Assembly (NCBI GenBank): GCA_964459445.1
Contig: CAYWMP010000029.1
Location: forward strand, 1 to 41,700
DNA length: 41,700 nt
From: CAYWMP01 sp964459445
GTDB lineage: Bacteria > Desulfobacterota > DSM-4660 > Desulfatiglandales > HGW-15
Reading direction: 5' to 3'
In this document: piece by piece, positions 9,686-18,631 of the stretch
How positions within the stretch are numbered: the first letter of the stretch is position 1
How the letters are laid out: each line of letters begins with the position of its first letter
Made by a program: the position numbers and the translations under genes
Notes under the pieces: model-generated
What the model saw: only the letters and a program-made list of their open reading frames with translations
Told to the model about the DNA's origin: nothing
Databases searched by the model: none

Positions 9686-9720
9686 GAACAGTTATATTTT
9701 TTTGAAGGAAAATTTTGGTC

Positions 9721-12700
9721 ATGAAACAGCCAAGACCATTGGATCTCCTAAGCGGTCCGCTGCAGGGCATAAACCTCATAGAAGCCAGTGCCGGAACGGG
9801 CAAAACATACACCATTGCCGGTCTCTATTTGAGACTTCTTATTGAACTAAAGCTATCGATCAGCCAGATTCTCGTTGTCACATTTACCGAGGCCGCCACC
9901 CAGGAACTTCGGGAAAGGATTCGGAATTCACTTAAAAAGGCCCTTTCGGCCCTTTCTGAAGGGGAGAGTAACGATGCCTTTCTCGATAGTTTGGTCAAGA
10001 AGGTCAAAGACCCGGAAAATGCTTTGAGGTGTCTCGGAGAGGCCCTCCGTGAATTCGACCAAGCGGCAATACATACGATTCACGGGTTTTGCAGAAGAAT
10101 GCTCCGGGATTATGCCTTTGAGAGCAGTAGTCTTTTCGACACGGAACTCGTGCCCGACCAGGAAACCCTCAAAAGGGAGATACTGGAGGATTTTTGGCGG
10201 ATGCACCTCTATAGGGCATCGGCCCTTTTTGTGAATTTTGCCCTGAGGAATCGATTCATTCCGGATCACCTTATTTCCCTCTTGAAGAACATCGAATCTC
10301 AACCCTTCCTGGAGATTATTCCCAAAGTTGATGCACAGGAAACAGATATCCTTGAGAAGGATTTCAAAGCCTCCTTTCATGACATCAAGAAATCCTGGAA
10401 GACCTGCAGGGGGGAGGTCGAAAACATCTTGGTCGGCTTTGAGGGACTGAACCGAAATAGGTTCAGGACATCCATGATTCCAGTGTGGATCTTGGGCATG
10501 GATTATTATTTGAACTCAGCGGGGCAGGATTCATATCTTTTCAAGGGTTTTGAGAAATTCACCTCCGGCGAACTGGAACGCTCCATAAAAAAAGGCCAAT
10601 ATCCACCGGTGCATCCTTTCTTTGACCTCTGCGAAATTCATCTTCAAAAACAGCAGAAACTGCAAGAAGCATTTGAACTGGACCTTCTCAGCCTCAAGGG
10701 AAAGCTCTTTCATTATATCACAAAGGAACTTGGCAAAAGGAAAAGGGAAAAGAACATTCAATCCTTTGACGATCTCCTGTTGAGACTGCATGAGGTCTTG
10801 CAGGGCCCGGGCGGTGAAGCGCTTGCCAAGGCAATCCGGGATAGATACGCGGCAGCCTTGGTTGACGAATTTCAAGATACCGATCCCCTGCAATATGACA
10901 TTTTCAAAAAGGCATTTGAAAAGGAGAAGAGTATTCTCTATCTGATTGGCGATCCGAAACAGGCGATTTATGGGTTTCGTGGGGCCGATGTCTTCACCTA
11001 TATGGCCGCGTCGGAGGATGTGGAAGACCGCTTCAATCTCGGCGAAAACTGGCGATCTGATCAGGATCTGATCGGCGCCATTAACACGATCTTTACAAAT
11101 ACCGATAGGCCCTTTGTTTACGATAAAATTCCCTATCATCCAACCGCCCCGGCAGGAGCCAAATCCATTGAAGAGTTGAAGTTCGCTTTTCAAGAAACTC
11201 AAGGTCAAAGGAGCGGACAATCGGGCCCCCCCTTTCAACTATGGTTCCTGGATGCAACCCGATTTGCAGGCCCGGGCAAACCGATCACGAAAACGCTGGC
11301 CCGTGAAATGATCCCCGGGGCAGTGGCTGGTGAGATTTCGAGGTTGCTGGAGCAGGCAAAGAAAAAGCGGTTGATGCTGGGGGAACGACCCCTCAAGGAG
11401 GCGGATATCGCCGTCTTGGTGCGAAGAAATGCAGAAGCCGATCTCGTTCAGGAAGCCTTATCCAAGCTATACATCCCAAGCGTGCTATACAGCACGGGGA
11501 GTCTCTTTGACACCCATGAAGCCCTGGAAATGCAGAGGTTGTTGGCAGGTATTGTCTCACCCCAAAGCGAAAGAGCCATCAGGTTGGCCCTGACGACCGA
11601 TATGATCGGGATTAATGGGGAGGATTTGGGTGGCATCATGGAAGAGGAGAGCGCTTGGGAAAGGTGGCTCATGCAATTCAGGGAATATCATGAGATATGG
11701 TCGGAACGCGGTTTTATGAGGATGTTTAGACATTTCCTCTCAACCGAGGGGGTGCTTGTGCGTCTCATGTCTCTTCCCAATGGGGAGCGGCGCAATACAA
11801 ACCTGTTGCACCTGGCTGAAGTGATTCATGAGGTCGCTGTTGAAAGAAAGCTCAATATGCCAGGGGTTCTCAAATGGATTTCCGAACAACGGTCTGAAGA
11901 ATTCACCGGCAGGGAAGAGCACCAGTTGAGATTGGAAAGCGATGAGAATGCGGTGAAGATTGTGACGATTCACAAAAGTAAAGGGCTTGAATACCCCGTC
12001 GTCTTTTGCCCTTTTCTTTGGGACGGATCCAGGCTCATGAAATCCAAGGACCCATTCACCTTTCACAATGAAGGAAGGGACCTGAGACTCACCCTCGACC
12101 TGGGTTCTGCGTCGGTAAGCCAAAACCGATCGGTCTCTGAGAAAGAACGCCTGGCAGAGAACCTGAGGCTATTCTACGTGGCTCTCACAAGAGCAAAGAA
12201 CCGTTGTTATATGGTCTGGGGGCGCATTAAAGGGGCGGAGACTTCGGCGCCGGCCTATCTTTTCTATCCGACCCGGTTAAAGGAAAAAGACGACGTGGTG
12301 AACAACACAGAAAAGACATTTCGCAATCTGGACAACAAAGCCATTCTTGAGCATGCAAAAAGGATCATGGGAAAAGCGGGGGGCGGGGCTAAAATCACCG
12401 AAATGCCCATAAATGGGGGCGTTAAAATAAGACGAGAGGCGCCCGTGGACAGGACCCTGACATGTCGAGAGTTTTCAGGAAGCATCAATCGCCAGTGGCG
12501 CATATCCAGCTTTTCATCCCTGACATCAGGGCAAGTACACGCATCAGAACTGGCTGATAGGGATGCATTGCATGTTCCGGGATACGTAGAGGAAGGGGGC
12601 CAAGACATATTTCCCATTGACGAGGCGCCTCCGGGGAGCATCTTTTCCTTCCCAAAAGGGGCGAAGGCAGGCACATGTCTTCACAGCATTTTTGAGAATC

Positions 12701-13380
12701 TGGATTTTGGTGACAGAAACCCTCATCACGTAGAAAGTCTGGTATCCGAAAAGCTTCAGGCCTATGGTTTCGATCCGGAGTGGCAGGACGCCGTCAGTGC
12801 GATGATCGCCGATGTGCTTGACGTTCCGCTCGACACAGGTTCAGAGGGCCTATCCCTTTCCCGGATTCACAATAAGCAGCGGCTCAATGAACTCCAATTT
12901 TATTTCCCCCTAAAGGCTATAGCATCCGGACAGTTAAAAAACTTATTTACAAAACACGGTTATTCGGATGTGGACCCAAACTTCACGGAGTACATGGGAC
13001 GTCTGACATTCTCACCGACCAGGGGCTTTATGAAGGGATTCATGGATCTGGTGTTCCAGTTCGAAGATCGATTCTACCTCGTGGATTGGAAGTCGAATCA
13101 TTTGGGAAATCGTGTGGAGGCCTATGGCCGAGAAATGCTCTTTCAAACCATGGTCGAGGACTATTACACGCTCCAATATCACATCTACACGGTGGCCCTG
13201 GATCAATACCTGAGACTGCGTCTGCCCCAATATGAATATGAAAAGGGCTTTGGAGGCGTCTTCTACATCTTTTTGCGGGGCGTTGATGCGGAAAGAGGAA
13301 ATGAGTACGGCATCTTTTATGACAAGCCATCAGGCGACCTGATAACGGAGTTGCGTGAAGCATTGATTGATATAGGGTGA
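9721..13380 (+). CDS. recB: exodeoxyribonuclease V subunit beta (RecB)
   Basis: RecB, the 3'-5' SF1 helicase and sole nuclease of RecBCD. Starting at ATG 9721 (GAAGGA at 9704-9709; an in-frame TTG lies at 9715) it has 1219 residues. Visible motifs: Walker A ASAGTGKT (22-29), FTEAATQELRERI (motif Ia), IHTIHGFCRRML, DEFQDTDPLQYDIF (motif II), GDPKQAIYGFRGAD (motif III), VKIVTIHKSKGLEYPVVF (motif V), LFYVALTRAKN (motif VI). The C-terminal nuclease is intact: D1109 in GFMDLVF, then D1122 and K1124 in LVDWKS, the same 13/15-residue spacing as D1067, D1080 and K1082 of E. coli RecB. Function: double-strand break repair and degradation of linear DNA with RecC and RecD. Confidence 0.95.
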   Translation: MKQPRPLDLLSGPLQGINLIEASAGTGKTYTIAGLYLRLLIELKLSISQILVVTFTEAATQELRERIRNSLKKALSALSEGESNDAFLDSLVKKVKDPENALRCLGEALREFDQAAIHTIHGFCRRMLRDYAFESSSLFDTELVPDQETLKREILEDFWRMHLYRASALFVNFALRNRFIPDHLISLLKNIESQPFLEIIPKVDAQETDILEKDFKASFHDIKKSWKTCRGEVENILVGFEGLNRNRFRTSMIPVWILGMDYYLNSAGQDSYLFKGFEKFTSGELERSIKKGQYPPVHPFFDLCEIHLQKQQKLQEAFELDLLSLKGKLFHYITKELGKRKREKNIQSFDDLLLRLHEVLQGPGGEALAKAIRDRYAAALVDEFQDTDPLQYDIFKKAFEKEKSILYLIGDPKQAIYGFRGADVFTYMAASEDVEDRFNLGENWRSDQDLIGAINTIFTNTDRPFVYDKIPYHPTAPAGAKSIEELKFAFQETQGQRSGQSGPPFQLWFLDATRFAGPGKPITKTLAREMIPGAVAGEISRLLEQAKKKRLMLGERPLKEADIAVLVRRNAEADLVQEALSKLYIPSVLYSTGSLFDTHEALEMQRLLAGIVSPQSERAIRLALTTDMIGINGEDLGGIMEEESAWERWLMQFREYHEIWSERGFMRMFRHFLSTEGVLVRLMSLPNGERRNTNLLHLAEVIHEVAVERKLNMPGVLKWISEQRSEEFTGREEHQLRLESDENAVKIVTIHKSKGLEYPVVFCPFLWDGSRLMKSKDPFTFHNEGRDLRLTLDLGSASVSQNRSVSEKERLAENLRLFYVALTRAKNRCYMVWGRIKGAETSAPAYLFYPTRLKEKDDVVNNTEKTFRNLDNKAILEHAKRIMGKAGGGAKITEMPINGGVKIRREAPVDRTLTCREFSGSINRQWRISSFSSLTSGQVHASELADRDALHVPGYVEEGGQDIFPIDEAPPGSIFSFPKGAKAGTCLHSIFENLDFGDRNPHHVESLVSEKLQAYGFDPEWQDAVSAMIADVLDVPLDTGSEGLSLSRIHNKQRLNELQFYFPLKAIASGQLKNLFTKHGYSDVDPNFTEYMGRLTFSPTRGFMKGFMDLVFQFEDRFYLVDWKSNHLGNRVEAYGREMLFQTMVEDYYTLQYHIYTVALDQYLRLRLPQYEYEKGFGGVFYIFLRGVDAERGNEYGIFYDKPSGDLITELREALIDIG

Positions 13381-13445
13381 AAAGATTTTTTTTGCTCCGA
13401 GGGCATATATGGCTCCGTAATAATCTGCCCCGAAGGGCGTGAGGA

Positions 13446-13480
13446 TTGACCTGATTCTTCCGCTCAAAGAATCAGGTCAA
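13446..13480. other. strong hairpin in the recB-recD spacer
   Basis: TTGACCTGATTCTT (13446-13459) pairs perfectly over 14 bp with AAGAATCAGGTCAA (13467-13480), leaving a 7-base loop. No T-run follows on either strand, so it is unlike a standard terminator. It could be an RNA-processing or stability element or a repeat-family unit. The remaining spacer (13381-13629) contains no gene. Confidence 0.65.
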
Positions 13481-13629
13481 AAATAGTCACACTCTGCGGC
13501 CTCCGCGGGCACTAGCGACCCTGAGAACAGGCGAAGGGGAGCGGGTGTGAGAAGAGTCAATAGTGCAATGAATAAGCAAAGCCTAATAACATCATCAACC
13601 AAGCTGATGGTTTTTCGAAATGACTAAAC

Positions 13630-15483
13630 ATGGAAGTTGAAATACTCCATCGCCTCCAGCAAGAGGACATCATTTCTTCCCTGGATGTCCATTTTGCAAG
13701 GCTCATGACAAGGGAATCACCCGGCTCCAAACAGGAGGTGTCTTTAGCGGCCGCCCTGGTAAGCCGCATGACAAGACAAGGGCATGTATGCCTGGATCTA
13801 TCGACTGTGGCTGGTGAGCTAATTAGAAATGAGGTCGGCGATTGTTCTATCGTTACCTGTCCTCAATTGACCGAATGGATAAAAATCCTTGAAGAGAGTC
13901 CTGCTGTAGGAAAGCCGGGGGAATTCAAACCCCTTATTCTGGATGAGAAACACAGGCTCTACCTTTTTCGGTACTGGGAGTACCAGGAAAGACTGGCTTC
14001 GTTTATTCGAGAAGGCGTTCAAGAAAATAGGCTAGATATCAATGGGTTTGCAATCAAACAGGGGCTCGCGAGGCTTTTTGGGGCAGCTCAAGGGGAAGGC
14101 CCTGATTGGCAAGCGATAGCTGTCCTTGTCTCCATTGCCAAAGGATTTTGTGTGATTTCAGGAGGCCCGGGGACGGGAAAAACCACGACGGTCACAAAAA
14201 TTCTGGCGCTTATTCTTGAACAGGCCAGTCCCCAGAGGCTTCGTATTGCATTGGTATCTCCGACAGGGAAGGGGGCCATGAGGCTTCAGGAGGCAATCAA
14301 GAAAACAAAAAGGGCACTCCGATGTCCCGGTGCCATCAAAGAGCTCATTCCTGAAAATGCCTCCACCATTCACCGACTTCTGGGGAGCATCCAGGGCTCG
14401 CCATACTTTCGTTTTAACGCTGAAAACGAACTCCCGGTAGACCTGGTTGTGGTCGACGAAGCGTCCATGGTGGACTTGCCTCTTATGTCAAAACTCGTTC
14501 AATCCTTACCCCCGCAAGCGCAGTTGATCCTTTTGGGAGATAAAGATCAGCTTGCATCCGTTGAAGCGGGCGCCGTTCTGGGAGATATTTGTGATAGGGG
14601 GCGGTCCCACGCCTTTTCTCCGGGCTTTGCCAAAAGCATTGAGGACATCACAGGATATCGATTAGGGGAAAGCGATGGCGAGGTTGATGGATCGGGATTA
14701 CAGGACTCTATCGTGCTTTTGACAAGAAGCTACCGGTTTGGCGCCGAGAGCGGGATTGGGGCTGTTAGCCGCGCGGTCAATCAGGGCGATGCTCAGCAGG
14801 CCATGGCTATACTCCGTGATGAAGAGCATGGAGATACGACGTGGAAAAACCTTCCGGAGCCACAGCGCCTATCCTACGGGATTAAGAATACGGTGGTTCA
14901 GGGATTCAGGAACACCTTGAAGGCAAAAACGCCGGAAGAGGCCTTTGAGCATCTCGAGAGTTTTCGCGTACTCTGTGCATTGAGGGAAGGTCCCTACGGC
15001 GTCGTCGCCCTGAACGCCATGATTGAAGGCGCCCTAAGAAAGCAAAGGCTCATCGATCACGGCCAGAGATGGTACAAAGGAAGACCTGTCATGATTACCA
15101 TCAACGACTACAATCTAAACCTTTTCAATGGGGACGTCGGGATTGTATTCCCTGATTCCGCCTCGAAAATGGAGCTCCGTGCCTTTTTCCCGGGCGAGGA
15201 TGGAAAAATGCGAAGGCTGCACCCAGTGAGGCTCCCTGCGCATGAAACCATTTATGCCATGACCGTGCACAAGTGCCAGGGATCGGAATTCGATAGAATC
15301 CTTTTGATTTTACCGGACCGGGACACACCGGTGTTGACGAGAGAGCTTATTTACACGGGCATCACCCGAGCAAGAAAAGAGGTGACCATCATGGGCAGGG
15401 AAGAGGTCTTTGGCCAAGCCGTTCCCAAAACCATAGAGAGAACTTCAGGCCTGCGCGATGCCCTTTGGGAGGAAAAACCTTAG
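13630..15483 (+). CDS. recD: exodeoxyribonuclease V subunit alpha (RecD)
   Basis: RecD, the 5'-3' SF1B helicase of RecBCD, 617 residues, near the E. coli length of 608. Motifs: Walker A GGPGTGKTTT (178-187, K184), VSPTGKGAMRLQEAI (motif Ia), STIHRLLG, DLVVVDEASMVDLPLM (motif II), ILLGDKDQLASVEAG (motif III), LTRSYRFG (motif IV), YAMTVHKCQGSEFDRIL (motif V) and ELIYTGITRARKEVTI (motif VI). The N terminus (EILHRLQQEDIISSLDVHFARLM) fits the RecD family domain that contacts RecC. It is the last gene of recC-recB-recD but is separated from recB by 249 bases with a hairpin, so it may be transcribed partly on its own. The ATG at 13630 lacks a clear ribosome binding site. Confidence 0.94.
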   Translation: MEVEILHRLQQEDIISSLDVHFARLMTRESPGSKQEVSLAAALVSRMTRQGHVCLDLSTVAGELIRNEVGDCSIVTCPQLTEWIKILEESPAVGKPGEFKPLILDEKHRLYLFRYWEYQERLASFIREGVQENRLDINGFAIKQGLARLFGAAQGEGPDWQAIAVLVSIAKGFCVISGGPGTGKTTTVTKILALILEQASPQRLRIALVSPTGKGAMRLQEAIKKTKRALRCPGAIKELIPENASTIHRLLGSIQGSPYFRFNAENELPVDLVVVDEASMVDLPLMSKLVQSLPPQAQLILLGDKDQLASVEAGAVLGDICDRGRSHAFSPGFAKSIEDITGYRLGESDGEVDGSGLQDSIVLLTRSYRFGAESGIGAVSRAVNQGDAQQAMAILRDEEHGDTTWKNLPEPQRLSYGIKNTVVQGFRNTLKAKTPEEAFEHLESFRVLCALREGPYGVVALNAMIEGALRKQRLIDHGQRWYKGRPVMITINDYNLNLFNGDVGIVFPDSASKMELRAFFPGEDGKMRRLHPVRLPAHETIYAMTVHKCQGSEFDRILLILPDRDTPVLTRELIYTGITRARKEVTIMGREEVFGQAVPKTIERTSGLRDALWEEKP

Positions 15484-15818
15484 TTGGTTGCCGAATTCCC
15501 CTCCGTGGGGAAGTCCCCTTTGCGACCATAATCTTGATACAGTCGATTCATATCAACTCTAATACGGGTTCCTACAATACTACAATTGCCCTGGTATGGG
15601 TTCATGCAAGATATCTGGGTTTTGTGGCAGAAGTTGTTTTGGAATCTGCGGCGCCTTTTTGGATCGAATTTCACGTCGGCCAGCCCAAAACCGGAAAGAA
15701 CTGAGAAAAACTTGTCAACATAGTCAACAACGCAATTCCACATGAAAAAACGCTTCGGTCACCCCATGAGCGCATCGTAGAAAACCATGAAACTGTAGAT
15801 CTGAAATGGGAGATGATG
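15484..15818. other. intergenic region after recD, no supported gene
   Basis: Two overlapping frames (15465-15704 plus, 15480-15743 minus) are low in recognisable content and lack ribosome binding sites, so I do not call them. A small hairpin, TTCCCC (15496-15501) with GGGGAA (15507-15512), has no T-run. The hexamer GTCAAC occurs twice near 15713-15727, separated by ATA, and could be a protein-binding site for the hydrolase gene downstream. This is weak. Confidence 0.35.
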
Positions 15819-16583
15819 ATGGCAGAATACGAGATTTATGCCCTAAAGTATGCGGGTCCATTGGAGAGCTCCGGAGCCTTCTTGTTGTGGCTTCGCGAAT
15901 GGGAGAGGATCGCGAAGAGGAATTATTATATCTGGTGTATTAAAGGGAAAGAAACGGTCGTTGTGGATACAGGTGTTTCGCCGGGGCTCGCCAAAGACAG
16001 AAACCTGATGGGGTACATAAACCCTGCGGAGCTTCTTTCAAGAATTGATGTGAGAGCCCAAGAGGTCCAACACGTTGTTATCACCCATATCCATTGGGAT
16101 CACGCGGGTGGTGTGGGTCTGTTTCCAAATGCAAAAGTTTACATTCAAGATGAAGAATATCAATTCTGGATTAAAGATCCTATGGCAATACGACCTCCCT
16201 TCAAGCATGTGTCAGATGAAGCCTCGAAAAGTTATCTGGCCTCCCTTGAAGGGACTGATCGGCTCGTGCTCCTAAAGGGTGATAAAAAGATCCTGCCGGG
16301 TATTAAATGTCTCCTTTCCCCAGGACATACCGTAGCCCTCCAGGCCGTTGCCGTCCATACAACAAGAGGTACGGCAATCCTCGGTTCTGACTGCGCCCAT
16401 ATTTTTCGCAACTACCGAGAGGACTGGCCGAGTGCTCTGATAGTCAACCTGGTGGAATGGATGAAGACTTACGATAAACTTCGGAGCAAGGCCTCTTCAA
16501 TCGATCTGATTTTTCCAGGCCATGACCCCATCATGTCAACACATTATCCGGAGATAACAAAAGATATCACAAAACTTGTGTAA
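15819..16583 (+). CDS. metallo-beta-lactamase-fold hydrolase (lactonase-like)
   Basis: A soluble MBL-fold hydrolase of about 254 residues. It carries the di-metal signature THIHWDHAGG (HxHxDH), a later His in LLSPGHTV, the bridging Asp in ILGSDCAH, and the final metal His in LIFPGHDP. The overall pattern resembles the N-acyl-homoserine lactonase/AttM-like group, which opens lactone or ester rings, but this group is functionally broad and the substrate is unassigned. Three in-frame ATGs lie at 15813, 15816 and 15819; GGGAG at 15808-15812 gives good spacing only for 15819. It converges with the gamma-carbonic-anhydrase-like gene on the other strand (ends 36 bases apart) and has no obvious functional partner nearby. 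Confidence 0.85.
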   Translation: MAEYEIYALKYAGPLESSGAFLLWLREWERIAKRNYYIWCIKGKETVVVDTGVSPGLAKDRNLMGYINPAELLSRIDVRAQEVQHVVITHIHWDHAGGVGLFPNAKVYIQDEEYQFWIKDPMAIRPPFKHVSDEASKSYLASLEGTDRLVLLKGDKKILPGIKCLLSPGHTVALQAVAVHTTRGTAILGSDCAHIFRNYREDWPSALIVNLVEWMKTYDKLRSKASSIDLIFPGHDPIMSTHYPEITKDITKLV

Positions 16584-16619
16584 AAGCATTTTTTCAAATG
16601 AGCCTTGCCATCCATAAAG

Positions 16620-17108
16620 TCAATTTTGACCTCCTTCATGGTGCGACTTTGAGAGGCGCAGGTAGTCCAGCGCTGCATCTCTTATCCTCTTCTTATCGGT
16701 ATTGTTTAGCCTTCTCACGATTTTTCCCGGAAAACCCATTACTGCGGATCTTTGAGGTAATATCCTGTTCCCCGCAATCACCGTACCAGCCGCTATGATG
16801 GAATATTCCCCTATCTCCACATTATTGAGTTGCATAGCCCCCATTCCAATGAGGCAATTTGATCCAATCTTCCTGCAGTGCATAACAGCGCCATGTCCTA
16901 TGGTAATGTTATCTCCGATTTCAATGGGTATGTTGCGCTTTGTGTGAATCACGCACATATCCTGAATATTGGTGTTCTTTCCGATTCTGATATAGGAGTC
17001 ATCGCCTCGAATCACCGCCTTGCTCCATACCGAGGAATACTCTCCTATTTTCACATCACCGTTAATTTCGGTGGACCCCATGATATAAACACACTCTTTT
17101 TGAACCAT
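16620..17108 (-). CDS. gamma-carbonic anhydrase-like hexapeptide-repeat protein
   Basis: A 162-residue left-handed beta-helix protein of the gamma-CA/YrdA/PaaY group. Hexapeptide repeats ([LIV]-G-x-x-x-x) run from about residue 15 to 120. The three expected zinc ligands are present: H55 in CVIHTK, then H72 and H77 in IGHGAVMHC, with the same His-x4-His spacing as Cam-type enzymes. Such proteins form trimers in the cytoplasm with metal at subunit interfaces. Some hydrate CO2 and others act as thioesterases, so the activity here is uncertain. The ATG at 17108 follows a purine-rich GGGGTGAAAA. It is a single gene reading toward the hydrolase at 15819-16583 and away from the catabolic operon whose promoter begins at 17238. 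Confidence 0.87.
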   Translation of the reverse strand: MVQKECVYIMGSTEINGDVKIGEYSSVWSKAVIRGDDSYIRIGKNTNIQDMCVIHTKRNIPIEIGDNITIGHGAVMHCRKIGSNCLIGMGAMQLNNVEIGEYSIIAAGTVIAGNRILPQRSAVMGFPGKIVRRLNNTDKKRIRDAALDYLRLSKSHHEGGQN

Positions 17109-17237
17109 TTTTCACCCCATCACCCTTCATTTAGCATTTCACCCTTCCCAACCGTCAATTGCGGACATACCTTTTTTTCATCAAAATCTTTTGCACATTT
17201 CTAACCAGACAAAGATGAGCTTTTTTCCAAAAATGTC

Positions 17238-17279
17238 TTGACAAAAAAATTCATTTAGTTAATCATATTGTTAATAATA
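17238..17279 (+). promoter_or_regulatory. promoter P1 with shared palindromic operator
   Basis: TTGACA (17238-17243) is followed after 16 bases by TAATCA (17260-17265) as -10, and directly by TATTGTTAATAATA (17266-17279), a near-perfect palindrome. The distance from -35 to the ATTGTTAA core is 23 bases, the same as at P4 and P5. It lies about 250 bases upstream of the dehydrogenase start at 17528. The leader between is AT-rich and contains no supported ORF. Confidence 0.7.
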
Positions 17280-17527
17280 TTGTTTTCAATAATCCTAAAT
17301 CAATACATTAAAATAGGTTTCGATAGTTCCGCAGTTTAATGTGAATTTAAGCTTCCCCTAATCATTAGCCGTCCATAAATGCCGTTTTTTTTGAGTTAAC
17401 TTCAGTTTCGCGACATTACAACTTACTGTAATAATTAAATATAATAATATTGAACAGGCTCTATTTATGTGTTGTTATCAGCTCATTCAAGCCGCTTTTT
17501 TTGGTTTTTCCGGAGCAGGAGGAAATC

Positions 17528-18565
17528 TTGAAAGCACTTAGAATACATGGGCCTTCGGATATCCGATTGGAGGAAGTAATCACTCCGACCATTGAAGACA
17601 ATGAAGTATTGATCCGGGTCTGTTCAACAGGGGTGTGCTCCACCGACATCGAACTGTTCGATGGCAGTATGCCGTATATTAAACAAGGCCTGACCGAACT
17701 CCCTTTGATACCGGGCCACGAATGGTCGGGCCGAATTGAAAAAGCAGGGGGGGCGGTTCGGCATCTACCGGAAGGAAGCCTCGTTGTCGGTGATGTCAGC
17801 ATCGGATGTGGCGAATGCTTGAGATGTCTACGCGGAGCCTACCATCTGTGTGATTATCGAAGCGAGGTCGGTATTATCAAAAAGCAAGGTGCATTCGCGG
17901 AATATATTAAAATGCCCTCGAAAAATATATATACCGTTCCCGAAGGGATTTCAGCCGGTGAAGCCGCGATGGTCGAACCTGCGGCCACAGCGGTAAATGC
18001 CGTCAATCAAACCGGGATCGTTTTGGGGGATCGGGTCATCGTCTTTGGCGATGGCGCCATTGGTTTGTTGTCCGCTCAAGCGGCCAAATGTGCCGGTGGA
18101 AGCGATGTGATTGTGGTGGCTCGAAAGGAAGACAATCGCCTTCTGGTGGAAGAAATGGGAATGCATTTTATCAATGTCAAAGAGCAAGGTTTGCGCCAAT
18201 CAATTGATCGATTGATCGGCGGTTTTGCTGAAGTTGTAATTGAAGCAACAGGAAACGCGGATGTTTTGGATGATGCAATTTCACTCACGCAACCGGGCGG
18301 ACGGATCTGCGGGTTAAGCATCACCGGAAAAGCTAGGATTCCCATTGATGTAGACTATATTGTGACGCGCGATATCAAATTTGTTGGTGTTTTGGCCAGC
18401 CCGGGAGCGTTCGTCCCGACTTTAAGGCTGATGAAACTGGGAAGAATGAACGCAAGGCCAATGATTTCGAAGATCTTTTCCTTAGAAGACGGCCCGGAAG
18501 CATTTAAGTACATAAAAGATCGAAAAGGTCCAAAAATAAAAATCCTTGTCTCGCAAGGAGAATGA
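17528..18565 (+). CDS. zinc-dependent medium-chain alcohol/polyol dehydrogenase
   Basis: A medium-chain zinc dehydrogenase of 345 residues, related to threonine/sorbitol dehydrogenases, oxidising a secondary alcohol with NAD(P). Catalytic zinc ligands are C37 in GVCSTD and H64-E65 in PGHEWSG. Structural zinc cysteines are C94, C97, C100 and C108 in GCGECLRCLRGAYHLC. The Rossmann loop VIVFGDGAIG is intact. The start is TTG at 17528: AGGAGGA at 17517-17523 lies just upstream, and KALRIHGPSDIRLEEV then matches the family N terminus. A longer frame back to 17450 has no ribosome binding site. It is first in the operon with the ABC transporter at 18632-22807, so it probably handles the imported substrate or an early intermediate. 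Confidence 0.88.
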   Translation: MKALRIHGPSDIRLEEVITPTIEDNEVLIRVCSTGVCSTDIELFDGSMPYIKQGLTELPLIPGHEWSGRIEKAGGAVRHLPEGSLVVGDVSIGCGECLRCLRGAYHLCDYRSEVGIIKKQGAFAEYIKMPSKNIYTVPEGISAGEAAMVEPAATAVNAVNQTGIVLGDRVIVFGDGAIGLLSAQAAKCAGGSDVIVVARKEDNRLLVEEMGMHFINVKEQGLRQSIDRLIGGFAEVVIEATGNADVLDDAISLTQPGGRICGLSITGKARIPIDVDYIVTRDIKFVGVLASPGAFVPTLRLMKLGRMNARPMISKIFSLEDGPEAFKYIKDRKGPKIKILVSQGE

Positions 18566-18631
18566 TTGGGCCGACAGGTCAAAAAGAATTTTATGAAAAA
18601 TGGTTTGCCATAGAGCATCGAGGAGAAAAGA

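Noticed and set aside
15465..15743. Overlapping ORFs on both strands after recD
   Set aside because: Neither has a recognisable domain or start signal, and one begins inside recD.
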